Positions 5,208-5,362 of a stretch of DNA of 5,362 nt are shown piece after piece. How positions within the stretch are numbered: position 1 is the first letter of the stretch; each line of letters begins with the position of its first letter. Below the pieces are notes generated by a model, which was not told the origin of the DNA, did no database searches, and was given only the letters and a program-made list of their open reading frames with translations. Both the position numbers and the translations under genes were made by a program. The stretch is from Mycoplasmataceae bacterium. GTDB taxonomy: Bacteria > Bacillota_I > Bacilli_A > Mycoplasmatales > Metamycoplasmataceae. The stretch is from contig JAFWJI010000053.1 of the NCBI GenBank assembly GCA_017511585.1, positions 1 to 5,362 on the forward strand. The letters run 5' to 3'.

Positions 5208-5246
5208 AATTTAATTAAATTTTAAAAAATTATCAAAAGGAGTTTA

Positions 5247-5362
5247 ATGATAAACATTCCTCAACATAATATTCAAATTACAAAACAATTAGTGCAAGAC
5301 AACAAAAAAATAAACAAACTATCTAATAATAAAGAAATTGAAAAAGATTTAAAAATTAAAAA
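5247..5362 (+). CDS. Partial CDS, N-terminus, unidentified protein
   Basis: ATG 5247-5249 is preceded by a good ribosome site, AAAAGGAG (5235-5242), 4 nt away, and the frame stays open to the window edge (38 full codons). The visible part is hydrophilic and rich in Lys, Asn, Ile and Gln (it begins MINIPQHNIQITKQ), with no signal peptide or membrane span. Heptad-like Leu/Ile spacing suggests helical or disordered structure. I do not recognise it. Such lysine- and asparagine-rich N-terminal extensions occur on many mycoplasma enzymes, so the conserved domain may start beyond the edge. It is divergent from gmk across a 292-nt spacer. It does not look like the N-terminal domain of DnaA, despite the DnaA-box-like repeats upstream. 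Confidence 0.75.
   Translation, partial: MINIPQHNIQITKQLVQDNKKINKLSNNKEIEKDLKIK

Larger units (their letters stand above)
5098..5225 (+). other. Orphan Shine-Dalgarno with a 37-codon frame opening at ATT
   Basis: A perfect AAAGGAGG (5098-5104) is followed 7 nt later by ATT at 5112, which opens 37 codons to TAA 5223-5225. There is no ATG, GTG or TTG at a suitable distance in an open frame. The predicted peptide is rich in Lys, Asn, Ile and Leu, has no recognisable domain, and looks like AT-rich background. AUU starts are very rare, so a real product is doubtful. It could be a leader peptide, a relic, or a chance ribosome site. Confidence 0.2.

Noticed and set aside
4955..5246. Chromosomal origin of replication
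   Set aside because: Only one good and two poor DnaA-like boxes are present, and no dnaA or dnaN is recognisable; gmk is not a usual oriC neighbour.

Overview
The window is an AT-rich stretch from a wall-less bacterium of the Mollicutes (Mycoplasma in the broad sense). UGA is read as tryptophan. Two genes (the FNT channel and the choline-kinase-like gene) carry many in-frame TGA codons inside conserved motifs, and prpC and def are only full length if TGA is read through. I count 14 TGA-Trp codons against one TGG. This points to genetic code 4, and standard-code gene calling would break several genes here. The species cannot be fixed from the sequence.

Layout. (1) 1-106, minus: 5' end of a gene with a strong Shine-Dalgarno and a TTG start, tentatively rimP. 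(2) 107-273: AT-rich spacer with a 9-bp inverted repeat overlapping a likely promoter. (3) 274-1269, minus: formate/nitrite (FNT) family channel. (4) 1270-1349: compact divergent promoter region. (5) 1350-2066, plus: choline/ethanolamine-kinase-like phosphotransferase. (6) 4954 down to 2071, minus: gmk, then prpC (PP2C phosphatase), prkC (Ser/Thr kinase) and def (peptide deformylase). prpC, prkC and def are separated by 2 nt each. The convergent ends of def and the kinase-like gene are 4 nt apart. (7) 4955-5246: divergent spacer with TTTTCCAC repeats, a 14-bp inverted repeat and promoter candidates. (8) 5247-5362, plus: 5' end of an unidentified gene.

How the genes fit together. gmk, prpC, prkC and def form a shuffled version of a housekeeping cluster known from Firmicutes and mycoplasmas. 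GMP kinase supplies GDP, the kinase/phosphatase pair controls reversible Ser/Thr phosphorylation, and deformylase matures new proteins. A promoter just after gmk probably lets prpC-prkC-def be transcribed separately. The FNT channel probably moves small monocarboxylates, and the choline-kinase-like protein probably feeds phosphocholine-type lipid or glycolipid decoration.

This is mostly ordinary core genome, and I see no convincing new multi-gene system. The points worth a second look are the PASTA-less, membrane-less PrkC, a conservative change in a guanine-binding motif of Gmk, the overlapping divergent promoters around a palindrome, and the odd leader region at 5000-5246.
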